From Lachnospiraceae bacterium (GTDB lineage Bacteria; Bacillota; Clostridia; Lachnospirales; Lachnospiraceae): DNA of 64,000 nt. Under the pieces are notes generated by a model. The model saw only the letters and a program-made list of their open reading frames with translations. It had not been told where the DNA came from and did no database searches. This document shows, piece after piece, positions 41,692 through 50,411 of this stretch (its first letter is position 1; every line of letters begins with the position of its first letter). Made by a program: the position numbers and the translations under genes. The stretch spans positions 1-64,000 of the forward strand of contig JAAVHZ010000004.1 of the NCBI GenBank assembly GCA_014799465.1, read 5' to 3'.

Positions 41692-42828
41692 TTATTCACC
41701 GGTTACATCATCTGAATTGTTTACTGTTCCATCTTTTACATAACCCGGTGCATTTGGTATATAATTGCCATATACTTCAAAATCGTCAAATACCACATTC
41801 CATCGGTTTGCCGCTCCTGATGTAACGGCAATATATTTATCACTTCCACGCTCTGCATAACTTACAAGACAGTTGCCTGCCTCTGTGGTATATCCGGTCT
41901 TTCCCGCCTTTATGCTTACTGTATTCACTTCATTTCCATACATTCTGCTGAACATTGTACTGCTTAACAATATTCCTTCGGGATGCTGCTCTGTAGCTGT
42001 TGTTGTGTATTGATACATCGAAAGTACTTCCCTGCACACATCATTAGTCATGGCATATTCCATTATCATTGCCATTTCAACAGGTGTAGTATAATGCTGC
42101 TCATTATACAGTCCCGATGTATTCGTAAAATGCGTATTCTTCAATCCTATTTCTTCACATTTCTTATTCATAAGATTAACAAAATTCTCTTCCGAGCCGG
42201 ATATCATCGTAGCAAGCCCCACTGATGCATCAGCCCCTGACGGAAGAATAAGACCATAAAGCATGTCTTTTGCCGTTACGGCTTCTCCCGGCTCAAATCC
42301 TGCCCTTGATGCCGACTCCCTGACAAGAGGGTCAATAATCTCTGCGGTCATTGTAAATGTTTCATCAAGATTTTCTATATTTTCCACCGCAACTATAAGT
42401 GTCATTACCTTTGTCATTGAAGCCGGAAATATTCTGGCATCATAAGACTTTCCTGCTATAATGCTGTGGTCATTTATATCCACCAGTGCCACATAAGGAC
42501 TTAATACATTTGGAGAATCTATCTCTTTATAATCTTTACTTAATTTAGGATATTCTACATTTTCAAAGATTAGCTCTTCTGTTTCCGGTTCCTCAGTTTC
42601 CGTTTCCTTTTCCGATGTCTGCTTTTCTATCTGACCCTTTGAATGTATGCTCTTATTTTTTTTGTTGCTGTTCTTTCTTCCCATAAGAATAAAAGCCTCC
42701 GCAATTATCACTGCTGCCAGCATAATTAAAATTATTGCCACTATACAAATGCGTATCAGCTTCTCTTTTTTTTGACGTTTTCTCTGGTTTTCCCTTATCC
42801 TTCTGCATACATCTTCATTATCATACAT
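41692..42828 (-). CDS. D-alanyl-D-alanine carboxypeptidase (PBP5/DacF type)
   Basis: A 378-residue membrane-anchored peptidase S11: N-terminal helix at about 25-49, a low-complexity acidic linker (about 60-88), then the catalytic domain. Motif SxxK is S137-M-T-K140 in FPASMTKVMT, and KTG is at 310-312 in KAGKTGYT. The second motif reads S197-G-A rather than SxN (LPSGADAS), a recognised clostridial variant. It trims the terminal D-Ala from peptidoglycan stem peptides on the outside. There is no C-terminal amphipathic anchor. The final residues are Asp/Asn rich. Confidence 0.92.
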   Translation of the reverse strand: MYDNEDVCRRIRENQRKRQKKEKLIRICIVAIILIMLAAVIIAEAFILMGRKNSNKKNKSIHSKGQIEKQTSEKETETEEPETEELIFENVEYPKLSKDYKEIDSPNVLSPYVALVDINDHSIIAGKSYDARIFPASMTKVMTLIVAVENIENLDETFTMTAEIIDPLVRESASRAGFEPGEAVTAKDMLYGLILPSGADASVGLATMISGSEENFVNLMNKKCEEIGLKNTHFTNTSGLYNEQHYTTPVEMAMIMEYAMTNDVCREVLSMYQYTTTATEQHPEGILLSSTMFSRMYGNEVNTVSIKAGKTGYTTEAGNCLVSYAERGSDKYIAVTSGAANRWNVVFDDFEVYGNYIPNAPGYVKDGTVNNSDDVTGE

Positions 42829-42888
42829 TTGAACCTAATTCCTCCACACGTTTATTCTCTGATTTTTTCAATCTAAAAGCACTTTTTG

Positions 42889-43914
42889 TCAACTTTCTTC
42901 AAATATTCTCAACTTTTTCACAATCTCCTCTGGTTCCGGCAACATTTCCTTCATATTTTCCGGCAAAGAATTACTCAGTTGATACGTTGCCACTCCAATC
43001 GGTGCATTAGTCTGTTTTAAAGCATATTCTACATATGTTTTGTCTTTGGTTTTGCAAATAATAATTCCAATAGAGGGATTCTCATCCGCTAACTTTACCT
43101 GCTCATCCAATGCTGTTAAATACAACTGCATTTTCCCTGCATACTCCGCTTCAAACTCTCCTATTTTCAATTCGATTGCCACCAAACTTCTTAATCTCCG
43201 ATGAAACAATAGTAAATCAATATATAAATCTCTACTTCCTACCGTTAAATGATATTGATTACCAATAAATGTAAAGTCACCACCCATTTCAATCAAAAAA
43301 GCTCTAATATTGTTCACCAACTGCATTTCCAACTCATACTCTGAATACTCCGGTGATAATTCTGCAAAATCGAAGGTATATTCATCTTTCACTGCCAACT
43401 TCGCTTGTATTCTACGTTCTTTTGGTAATGTAATATCAAAATTTGTTTGGTTCAACATATATTTTTCATAGGTTTGTGCTTCCACAAAATTAGCTAAGAT
43501 ACGCTTTGTCCAACCATATCTCTTTGTCATTTGAATATAAAATTCCCTTTGCAAGTCATCTTTGCACTTTTCCATAATAATTATATTGTTGCTCCAGCTA
43601 ATTTCTCGCACCAGTGGTGCGAGTCTTTCAGAATTGCGATAACTCAAATAAAAATTTCGCATTCTCCAAAGATTTGCTGCTGAGTATCCTTTAGCACCCG
43701 GAAATTCTTTCTGCAACTCTTTTGATAATACCTGAACAATAGATTTTCCCCATCCATTTTCTTCCTGCTGCCTATATATTTCTTCTCCAATCTCCCAGTA
43801 AAGGTTTATTGTTTCAGAGTTGATTGATTTTAACACTTTATACTGTTTTTTATGTATTAATTCTTTCACCTCGTCTACTAAAAGCTTATATTCCATGATT
43901 TCAAAATCTTTCAA
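42889..43914 (-). CDS. YhcG / DUF1016 family PDDEXK nuclease
   Basis: The N-terminal DUF1016 helical domain (YKVLKSINSETINLYWEIGE, YSAANLWRMRNFYLSY, SWSNNIIIMEKC) is followed by a PDDEXK nuclease domain with YIDLLLFHRRLRSLVAIELK (Asp and ExK active site). Such proteins are often found with restriction or other defence genes, but none is nearby. I favour a TTG start at 43914 with GGAGGG 6 bases upstream. An ATG at 43962 lies before the ribosome site. A 19-bp palindrome occurs twice: 17 bases upstream of the start and inside the gene, where it encodes part of RLAPLVREI. Confidence 0.9.
   Translation of the reverse strand: MKDFEIMEYKLLVDEVKELIHKKQYKVLKSINSETINLYWEIGEEIYRQQEENGWGKSIVQVLSKELQKEFPGAKGYSAANLWRMRNFYLSYRNSERLAPLVREISWSNNIIIMEKCKDDLQREFYIQMTKRYGWTKRILANFVEAQTYEKYMLNQTNFDITLPKERRIQAKLAVKDEYTFDFAELSPEYSEYELEMQLVNNIRAFLIEMGGDFTFIGNQYHLTVGSRDLYIDLLLFHRRLRSLVAIELKIGEFEAEYAGKMQLYLTALDEQVKLADENPSIGIIICKTKDKTYVEYALKQTNAPIGVATYQLSNSLPENMKEMLPEPEEIVKKLRIFEES
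43605..43623. repeat. 19-bp palindrome, copy inside yhcG-like gene
   Basis: The perfect palindrome CTCGCACCAGTGGTGCGAG lies within the coding sequence. It is identical to the copy at 43931-43949. GC content is far above the surrounding gene, so chance recurrence is unlikely. Confidence 0.85.
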
Positions 43915-43930
43915 TATATTCCCTCCAAAT

Positions 43931-43949
43931 CTCGCACCAGTGGTGCGAG
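43931..43949. repeat. 19-bp palindrome, copy upstream of yhcG-like gene
   Basis: This is the same perfect palindrome as at 43605-43623, just before the GGAGGG ribosome site of the DUF1016 gene. It could be an operator, a site bound by the nuclease itself, or a leader hairpin blocking translation. No T run follows. Confidence 0.85.
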
Positions 43950-44016
43950 AAATTAATATCATATATTAGTAACTATGTTTTCACACTAACAAATTATTGT
44001 CATAAAAATCGTGTTA

Positions 44017-44703
44017 TTATAAATACTTCCACCCTTGAGCTTTATTTATTTGTCGATGTATTGTTTTATATTCCATATAAAAATCTTCATATATAATCAT
44101 CGCTGCTGCAATAACAACCGGTATTATCCCTACCCAGATACATTTCATTCCAAATTCTTTATGTGATACATAGGAAAATAGCACTCCCAAATGATAGCAT
44201 ATAAGCAGTCCTCCATAAAATCCTGCCTTGTGTGCATACTTGCTTTCCCTACTGTAAATATACTCTGTAGCTGCAACCGTAAACTGCCTCAGATTATTAG
44301 TTGAAAATATTGTTGAGCAGTTATAACCCGATATTTCATTAAATGAATTCCACTGGATTGATGCCGCCAGAAATATAGGATAAAGTGCTATAACATTATT
44401 CATATGTTCCGGCATAAAACCAAGTATTATAATTGCCGCCATATCTACCGCCACTGCAATATAACGTACACTGACTTTAGAAAACTTAGGCCACAAAACG
44501 GTAAAAGCTATGCCTGACATATATATCAGCAAACCACCAAGTCTGCATATAACATCAAACATATTCCTTCCGACTATATTCATTACTATATATATCATAT
44601 TGGCTGTCTGTGCATTCCCAAATATATCACATCTGTTAAGAATGGCATATGCACCCATAAATCCACCTGTAAATGCCATAGCATAATATAATTTTCTTTC
44701 CAT
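44017..44703 (-). CDS. YoaK family membrane protein (DUF1275)
   Basis: The product is a small polytopic protein of about 228 residues with six membrane segments. It shows the DUF1275 pattern: FTGGFMGAYAILNRCDIFGNAQTANM, where a Thr/Asn-rich loop follows helix 1, and SIQWNSFNEISGYNCSTIFSTNNLRQ near the middle. The function of the family is unknown. The ATG at 44703 has GGAGG 8 bases upstream, better than the one at 44736. It lies downstream of the Pho operon but is separated from it by ~70 bases. Confidence 0.9.
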   Translation of the reverse strand: MERKLYYAMAFTGGFMGAYAILNRCDIFGNAQTANMIYIVMNIVGRNMFDVICRLGGLLIYMSGIAFTVLWPKFSKVSVRYIAVAVDMAAIIILGFMPEHMNNVIALYPIFLAASIQWNSFNEISGYNCSTIFSTNNLRQFTVAATEYIYSRESKYAHKAGFYGGLLICYHLGVLFSYVSHKEFGMKCIWVGIIPVVIAAAMIIYEDFYMEYKTIHRQINKAQGWKYL

Positions 44704-44775
44704 AATAAACGCCTCCGTATAGATAACCACGCTCATTATACATCATGGAAAAATAATTGTAAATAATTATACACC

Positions 44776-46080
44776 CTAAAAAATAACTTGTATTTCGGTA
44801 CCTTTTCCTTCATCACTATTTAAAGACATCTCTATGCCATGCTGTGCCACTATATGTTTTACTATGGCAAGTCCGAGACCCGTTCCTCCGGTTGATTTAG
44901 ACCTGCTCTTGTCTACTCTGTAAAATCTCTCAAATATTCTTTCCTGATGTTCCTTAGAAATACCTATGCCCGTATCTTTTACCGACAATACTGCTTTTTT
45001 TGTTCCTTCATCATCTGTATATTCGTCTACTGTTACATAAACCATTCCATCTGTCTTATTATACCTTATTGCATTGTCACAAAGATTGTATACCAACTCC
45101 TCCATCATTTCCTTATCTGCAAATACGGTTTCATGTTTTCCACAAATATCTATTGAAACATTATGTCTGTCTGCACTAAGCTGCAGCATACTTACACAGT
45201 TATATGCTATTTCATACAGGTCAACCTCTTCTTTATCCACATGCTGATCCATTACATCAAGCTCGGATAGTCTTATTATGTCATTTATCAGTGTTAAAAG
45301 TCTCTTTGAACTCTTATGTATCTCGCCTGCAAATCTTATTACATCATTATCTGCTGCCATTCCGTTTTCAATCAGTTCCGCATAACCCGAGATTGCCGTA
45401 AGCGGCGTTTTAAGCTCATGTGATACATTTGCCGTAAATTCCTGCCTCACCTTTGCATTCTTCAATATATCTTCATGCTGTTTCTGAATCATGTTTACAA
45501 ATGGTGTCAACTCTCTATATACATTAACCGAATTATTATCATAAAGTTCCTCTGCCATATTCTCAATAGGTCTTATCAGGCTCTTGGTAAGTAATTGTGC
45601 AAGTACCAGACTTCCTGATGCCATGACTATTATTAAAAATATTATTACAGGTAATGCATATGATAAAATTCCTGCCGGACATCCCGACTCTTTTCCAATG
45701 CACAGTATCATTCCGTTATCAAGATGCTCTGTATAGTAAAAAATATTTTTCCCATTTGTATCAGAATGATGAACCGAATATCCCACTCCATTCTTTACCG
45801 CTTCTCCTATATCAGGCTTATTTCCTCCCATGTTGTCATACTTTACATTTCCGTCTGAATCGATTAACGTTATATGTATTCCACTGATTTCCGGCACATC
45901 CGTATAATCATCTGATATATCAAAAACACCTGTACTACTTAATATATTAGCATAGTTCTCCAAATCATTTATCATTTCTTTGGTAAATACTTTGTAAAAC
46001 ACCGCTATCGTAAGTACAAGTGTTAATATAATCGCAATTACAGCTATAGTGATATATTGTATTGTTATTCTTTTTTTCAA
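44776..46080 (-). CDS. phoR: Sensor histidine kinase, PhoR type
   Basis: A 434-residue membrane kinase: helix 1 (about 8-32), an extracellular sensor of ~100 residues, helix 2 (about 138-162), HAMP-like linker, then HisKA with the phosphorylated His221 in VSHELKTPLTA. HATPase_c follows with the N box LCDNAIRYNK, G1 DTGIGIS and G2 GTGLGLAIVKH. It would sense envelope or phosphate status and act on the response regulator 13 bases upstream. The Na/Pi transporter is in the same operon and a PHO box precedes it, so phosphate control is well supported by context. Confidence 0.92.
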   Translation of the reverse strand: MKKRITIQYITIAVIAIILTLVLTIAVFYKVFTKEMINDLENYANILSSTGVFDISDDYTDVPEISGIHITLIDSDGNVKYDNMGGNKPDIGEAVKNGVGYSVHHSDTNGKNIFYYTEHLDNGMILCIGKESGCPAGILSYALPVIIFLIIVMASGSLVLAQLLTKSLIRPIENMAEELYDNNSVNVYRELTPFVNMIQKQHEDILKNAKVRQEFTANVSHELKTPLTAISGYAELIENGMAADNDVIRFAGEIHKSSKRLLTLINDIIRLSELDVMDQHVDKEEVDLYEIAYNCVSMLQLSADRHNVSIDICGKHETVFADKEMMEELVYNLCDNAIRYNKTDGMVYVTVDEYTDDEGTKKAVLSVKDTGIGISKEHQERIFERFYRVDKSRSKSTGGTGLGLAIVKHIVAQHGIEMSLNSDEGKGTEIQVIF

Positions 46081-46093
46081 TTTATTTCTCCAT

Positions 46094-46765
46094 CTATTCT
46101 AAAACGTATCCTACATTACGGATTGTCTTAATACGGTTACCTGAACTTCCGATTTTTTGTCTCAATGTCTTAATATGCATATCAAGGGTACGGGATTCTC
46201 CTTCATAGTCAGTTCCCCATATTTTAACCATAATTGAATCTCTGTTCATAACTATTCCCGCATTTCTTAAAAACAGCTTGAGCAGTTGGAATTCCTTATA
46301 TGTCAGCTCCACTTGTTCTCCGTCCACTTTTACAAGATGTTTTTCTGTATCCAGTACTATATTTGAGAATACCAGCAGCTTTTCATCATCAATGTCCATG
46401 GTTCTTCTAAGTAATGCTTTTACTCTGGATATAAGCTCCATTACACCAAATGGTTTGGTAAGATAATCATCCGCACCCATGTCAAGTCCCTTTACTTTAT
46501 CCATTTCAGTAGTTTTTGCCGTAACCAGTATTATAGGTATCTTTCTCCATGCTGCACTGCTCCGTAATTTCTTAACTATATTAAGACCATCTTCATCAGG
46601 AAGCATTAAATCCAACACGATAAGCTGTGGATACTTTTCTTCCATCCTTTTATAAAACTCAGCAGCATTAGGAAACTCTTCAACCTCATATCCTGAATTT
46701 TTCAATGAAAAGGTTTCTATCTCACGTATATTTTTATCATCTTCCACTATATATATAGCAGCCAT
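46094..46765 (-). CDS. phoB: OmpR/PhoB-family response regulator
   Basis: A 223-residue regulator. The receiver domain has the acidic pocket (VEDD), phosphorylation site Asp52 in IVLDLMLPDEDG, Thr in LVTAK and Lys in DDYLTKPFG. The DNA-binding winged helix (about 128-223) contains VELTYKEFQLLKLFLRNAG and YEGESRTLDMHIKTLRQKIG. It sits between the Na/Pi transporter and the kinase. The direct repeats upstream of the operon are the right type for its binding, implying positive autoregulation under phosphate limitation. In Firmicutes this would also be called PhoP. Confidence 0.93.
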   Translation of the reverse strand: MAAIYIVEDDKNIREIETFSLKNSGYEVEEFPNAAEFYKRMEEKYPQLIVLDLMLPDEDGLNIVKKLRSSAAWRKIPIILVTAKTTEMDKVKGLDMGADDYLTKPFGVMELISRVKALLRRTMDIDDEKLLVFSNIVLDTEKHLVKVDGEQVELTYKEFQLLKLFLRNAGIVMNRDSIMVKIWGTDYEGESRTLDMHIKTLRQKIGSSGNRIKTIRNVGYVLE

Positions 46766-46783
46766 ATGCAGTCCCCTTTCCTT

Positions 46784-48550
46784 TTAAGGTAATGCGTACT
46801 TCTTCTTATAATTCTTATACATCTGGTCAAATTCAGGATTATCTGCTTTTATGTGGTCAAGATATTCATGTGTATCGAACTCATCAGCTTTAACCTCTAT
46901 TATACATACAGCAATATTGGAACAGTGGTCTGCGACTCTTTCATAATTTGCCATAATATCTGAAAATGCAAATCCAAGCCCTATAGTACACTTTCCGCCC
47001 TGAAGTCTCTTTATATGGCGTTTTTTAAGTTCAACCTGAAGGTTGTCTATAACCTCCTCAAGCGGCTCTACCGAGTCTGCCAACATTGTATCTTCGTCCT
47101 CAAATACCTTAAATGATAAATCCATAATCTCATTAATCGCCTTTGTGGCTATTCTCAGCTCTTCCCATGCTTTTTCCGAGAAATTCTCCTTTTTATCATA
47201 CAATTCCTTTGCAGTTCCGGCAATATTTACCGCATGGTCTGATATTCTTTCAAAATCGCTTATGCTATGAAGCAGTATTGATACAGTCTGGCTGTCATAT
47301 TCAGATAATGTCTTTGCACTAAGTTTTACCATATAAGTACCAAGCCTGTCCTCATAATGATCAATTATATTCTCCAGTTCCATTACCTTATCTGCCTTAC
47401 TCTGGTCATAGTTATCTAAAAGTGATATTGCCTGTGTCATCGCTTCTTTTGTAAGATATGCCATCTTAACTGCGGCATTTTTACACTGCGCAACCGCAAA
47501 TCCCGGCTTATCAAGGAAACGTACATCTAATGCCATAGTCCTGTCTTCTCCCTGAATATCTGCTGCATCCACATCATCATCTTTTATTGTAAGACAGGCA
47601 AGCTTAACTATTGCATTTCCAAACGGAAGAAGTACTAATGTAGCTGACACATTAAATATACTGTGTATAACTGCTACTCCTGCAACACCAATGGCATTTT
47701 CCAGAAATGAAAAATCCACAAATGCATTTATTGAATAGAATACTGCCATAAACAGTGCCGTTCCTATAATATTAAAGTACAGATGTACCAAAGCCGCACG
47801 TCTTGCATTCTTGTTTGCTCCGATTGATGACAGCATTGCCGTTACACATGTTCCGATATTCTGTCCCATTATAATAGGAATTGCTGCACCATAGCTTACG
47901 GCTCCTGTCATACACATTGCCTGAAGTATACCGACTGAAGCACTTGAACTCTGGATAATTGCGGTAAGTGCTGCACCCACCAGCATACCAAGTATAGGAT
48001 TCTTAAACATAATAAAAAGATTAGTAAACTCCGGTACATCGGCAAGTGGTTTAACTGCATCGCTCATCATATTCATACCAAACATGAGTATAGCAAATCC
48101 AATTAATATATTTCCAACGTCCTTCTTAAATTCACTCTTTGAAAACAATATAAATATCACACCTATAATAGCAAGCACCGGCGAAAAAGATGTAGGTTTC
48201 AACATTTGTACGAACAGATTGCCGCCCTCAATACCTGTAAGACTTAAGAGCCATGAAGTAACAGTTGTTCCTACATTTGCACCCATTATAATTCCTACCG
48301 CCTGAGTAAGCTTCATTATTCCCGAATTAACGAATCCGACTACCATAACAGTCGTAGCCGAAGATGACTGAATAACCGCTGTAACTCCTATTCCCAGCAG
48401 CACCCCCCGTATCGGACTGGATGTAAGCTTTTCCAATATCTTCTCCAAACGTGAACCTGCTGTCTTTGCCAGCCCGTCTCCCATGGCATTCATTCCATAC
48501 AGAAATAGTGCAAGTCCTCCAATCATATTTAAAACACTTAATAAGTCCAT
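46784..48550 (-). CDS. Na+/phosphate cotransporter with PhoU-like C-terminal domain
   Basis: A 588-residue NptA/YjbB-type transporter. Two inverted Na/Pi cotransport repeats carry the diagnostic QSSS motifs (VIQSSSATTVMVVG and AIIQSSSASVGILQ), with about 8-9 membrane segments to residue ~330. The rest is a cytoplasmic PhoU-like helical domain (HSISDFERISDHAVNIAG, ANYERVADHCSNIAVC), which would restrain transport or pass phosphate status to the kinase. It starts behind AAGGAGAG, 60-100 bases after a PHO box, and is first in the operon with phoB and phoR. Confidence 0.93.
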   Translation of the reverse strand: MDLLSVLNMIGGLALFLYGMNAMGDGLAKTAGSRLEKILEKLTSSPIRGVLLGIGVTAVIQSSSATTVMVVGFVNSGIMKLTQAVGIIMGANVGTTVTSWLLSLTGIEGGNLFVQMLKPTSFSPVLAIIGVIFILFSKSEFKKDVGNILIGFAILMFGMNMMSDAVKPLADVPEFTNLFIMFKNPILGMLVGAALTAIIQSSSASVGILQAMCMTGAVSYGAAIPIIMGQNIGTCVTAMLSSIGANKNARRAALVHLYFNIIGTALFMAVFYSINAFVDFSFLENAIGVAGVAVIHSIFNVSATLVLLPFGNAIVKLACLTIKDDDVDAADIQGEDRTMALDVRFLDKPGFAVAQCKNAAVKMAYLTKEAMTQAISLLDNYDQSKADKVMELENIIDHYEDRLGTYMVKLSAKTLSEYDSQTVSILLHSISDFERISDHAVNIAGTAKELYDKKENFSEKAWEELRIATKAINEIMDLSFKVFEDEDTMLADSVEPLEEVIDNLQVELKKRHIKRLQGGKCTIGLGFAFSDIMANYERVADHCSNIAVCIIEVKADEFDTHEYLDHIKADNPEFDQMYKNYKKKYALP

Positions 48551-48595
48551 TTTTTCTCTCCTTAAAATTGTAGTAAATTGAGATGTATAAATCGT

Positions 48596-48650
48596 ATTGT
48601 ATCACAGGTGTGTAAAATCCAAAGATAATCTATGTAAAATCTATGTAAAA
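48596..48650 (-). promoter_or_regulatory. PHO box and promoter of the Na/Pi transporter-phoB-phoR operon
   Basis: On the minus strand four units with an exact 11-base period lie at 48650-48611: TTTTACA, TTTTACA, TTATCTT, TTTTACA, separated by four bases each (TAGA, TAGA, TGGA). This is the direct-repeat form bound by PhoP/PhoB regulators (TTNACA-like repeats, one per helical turn). A -10 TACAAT follows at 48601-48596 with no separate -35, as is usual for activator-dependent Pho promoters. The start codon is ~45 bases further on. Confidence 0.8.
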
Positions 48651-48887
48651 TTTTGCCACATATCATTTCGGATTTGTATATTCTTCTATAATATTGTGTC
48701 CTTTAATTCCTTCATATAGTCTCCAATTCATATACAATTTAAATATACTCTATTTTGTAATATAACACTTTATCCTATTATTTGCAATGGAGTTGTATAA
48801 ATCATTAACTTTATTCTTGTAAATTTATAATAATACATTTATACTAATGTTCGAAACATATTTAAAACAGGAAGGGGCAATACCAAT
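48651..48887. other. Remainder of the divergent gap before the Gpi18-like gene
   Basis: AT-rich sequence without a recognised gene or repeat. TATAATAA near 48827-48834 is a possible -10 for the plus-strand gene at 48888, but its -35 (TTAACT-like) is poorly spaced. The ribosome site AGGAAGGGG lies just before 48888. Confidence 0.35.
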
Positions 48888-50222
48888 ATGTACAAATTAC
48901 TTTCTGCCACTATATTTTTTTTAGTTGTAATGGCTGTATCTTACATTTTTGTTTTTAAGAAATTGCACAAGTCAGATTCTTCAGAAAAAAAAGATGATAC
49001 ATTTTATCTTATTCTGATTATAATAACAGCATGTATAGTAAAATTTGCCGGTTCACTGTTCTACTATGAGCGTGGTGACATGGGAGCATTTATAACATGG
49101 ATAAACAATCTGCAGAAAAACGGATTTGCAGGTTTCTATACAAAATACGGTCTGTGCTATCCGCCTCTTCATATTTTTATGATATACATAATTGGCATTA
49201 TATGTTCGCTGTTTAATATAGGAAATTTTACAACCATACAGATTCTGCTTATTAAAAGTCCTGCACTTATCTGTGATATACTGACCGGACTTTTACTGTA
49301 TAAAATAGGCAGAAAATATATTTCGTCAAAAGCCGGATTAACCGCCTGTACCATTTACCTTTTAAACCCTGCCGTATTTTTTAATTCCGGTATCTGGGGA
49401 CAGATGGACTCCATATATACATTATGCATTGTCTTAATGTGCTATCTTGTATCTGAAAAAAAATTAAAACTTGCATATTTTGCATTTGCTGCTTCTATTC
49501 TGTTTAAATATCAGGGAGTAATATTTACTCCAATTATAATATTTGCGGTTATTGACCAAGTTATACTGGATAAATGCACAGCTAAAAAGTTTTTTACCCA
49601 CCTCTTTACAGGGCTTGGTGCTATAGCAGCAATGGCAGTCTGCCACCTGCCTTTTATATTCGGAAACGGTATGGCGGCTTCTAATGCAAATACCATAACA
49701 AGTGCATACGGAGAAGCACTTACCGCATACAGATACGCTTCCGTCAATGCCTACAATTTCTGGGCAATGTTAGGGCTGAACTGGCATACGCAGGAAGATA
49801 CATTTCTCTCAATTACTTATAACACATGGGGAACAATAGCCATTGTATTGCTTGTAGCAGCCGCATTTATAATATCCATGCGTGCCGGAAAGTCTGCTGA
49901 AAAATATCCTTTAACAGCAGCATTTATTATGAGTACAATGTTCCTGTTCTCGGTGCGTATGCATGAGCGTTATCTCTTTCCTGCAATACCGCTGCTGCTT
50001 GCTGCCTTTCTAATGAAACCCGGTATTGAGTTATTCATAGCTTACTGTGGATTTACTCTTATGAACCTGTATAACTGTGCCCATGTGTTGTTTTATTATA
50101 ATCCGTACAACTATAATCCAAAGGCTCCTGCTATTGTTCTTACCTCTGCCGGAACTATTCTTTTCTGGCTGGTACTGGTTTTTGGAATTATAAGACAGTA
50201 TTTCATTAAAATTAAAAAATAA
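48888..50222 (+). CDS. GT-C membrane glycosyltransferase, Gpi18/COG5542-like
   Basis: A 444-residue protein with about 11 membrane segments. The first outer loop has YERGDMGAFITWINNL with an acidic Asp as in GT-C enzymes. Then come LLNPAVFFNSGIWGQMDSIY and, near the C-terminus, SVRMHERYLFPAIPLLLAAF. The GIWGQMDS and HERYLFP motifs mark the Gpi18/ALG-like mannosyltransferase group, which uses polyprenyl-phosphate sugars. The acceptor here is unknown. The gene stands alone between divergent and convergent neighbours and ends in a cluster of hairpins. Confidence 0.87.
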   Translation: MYKLLSATIFFLVVMAVSYIFVFKKLHKSDSSEKKDDTFYLILIIITACIVKFAGSLFYYERGDMGAFITWINNLQKNGFAGFYTKYGLCYPPLHIFMIYIIGIICSLFNIGNFTTIQILLIKSPALICDILTGLLLYKIGRKYISSKAGLTACTIYLLNPAVFFNSGIWGQMDSIYTLCIVLMCYLVSEKKLKLAYFAFAASILFKYQGVIFTPIIIFAVIDQVILDKCTAKKFFTHLFTGLGAIAAMAVCHLPFIFGNGMAASNANTITSAYGEALTAYRYASVNAYNFWAMLGLNWHTQEDTFLSITYNTWGTIAIVLLVAAAFIISMRAGKSAEKYPLTAAFIMSTMFLFSVRMHERYLFPAIPLLLAAFLMKPGIELFIAYCGFTLMNLYNCAHVLFYYNPYNYNPKAPAIVLTSAGTILFWLVLVFGIIRQYFIKIKK

Positions 50223-50250
50223 TGCAGACATATTCTGAATTACAAAAAAT

Positions 50251-50285
50251 CTCCATATACTATTAATATATAATAGCATATGGAG
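50251..50285 (+). terminator. Hairpin after the Gpi18-like gene
   Basis: A stem of 8 plus 6 base pairs (CTCCATAT...ATATGGAG and CTATTA/TAATAG) begins 28 bases after the stop codon. No T run follows directly, so termination may be completed by the next hairpin at 50290-50349. Confidence 0.55.
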
Positions 50286-50289
50286 ATTA

Positions 50290-50349
50290 GTGTGAAAAAT
50301 ACTTCTAAGGCAACAAAAAACATTGCCTAAGAAGTATTAAATTTCACAC
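50290..50349 (+). repeat. 3'-end hairpin of the CTAAGGCA family
   Basis: The outer stem GTGTGAAA/TTTCACAC encloses AATACTTCTAAGGCAA and its complement with an A-rich loop. Layout and the CTAAGGCA/TGCCTAAG core match the hairpins at 731-787 and 22193-22252, although the flanking sequence differs. The same outer-stem sequence reappears in a small hairpin at 50392-50413 (AATTTCACA/TGTGAAATT) at the end of the convergent ugd gene. Confidence 0.7.
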
Positions 50350-50411
50350 ATGAGAAAATTTATTTATTTTACCACATTCCGCGGTTGGAAAAATTTCACA
50401 GTAGTGTGAAA

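Noticed and set aside
42889..43914. YhcG nuclease as part of a restriction-modification or defence island
   Set aside because: Neighbours are a carboxypeptidase, YoaK and Pho genes; no methylase, specificity subunit or other defence gene is present.
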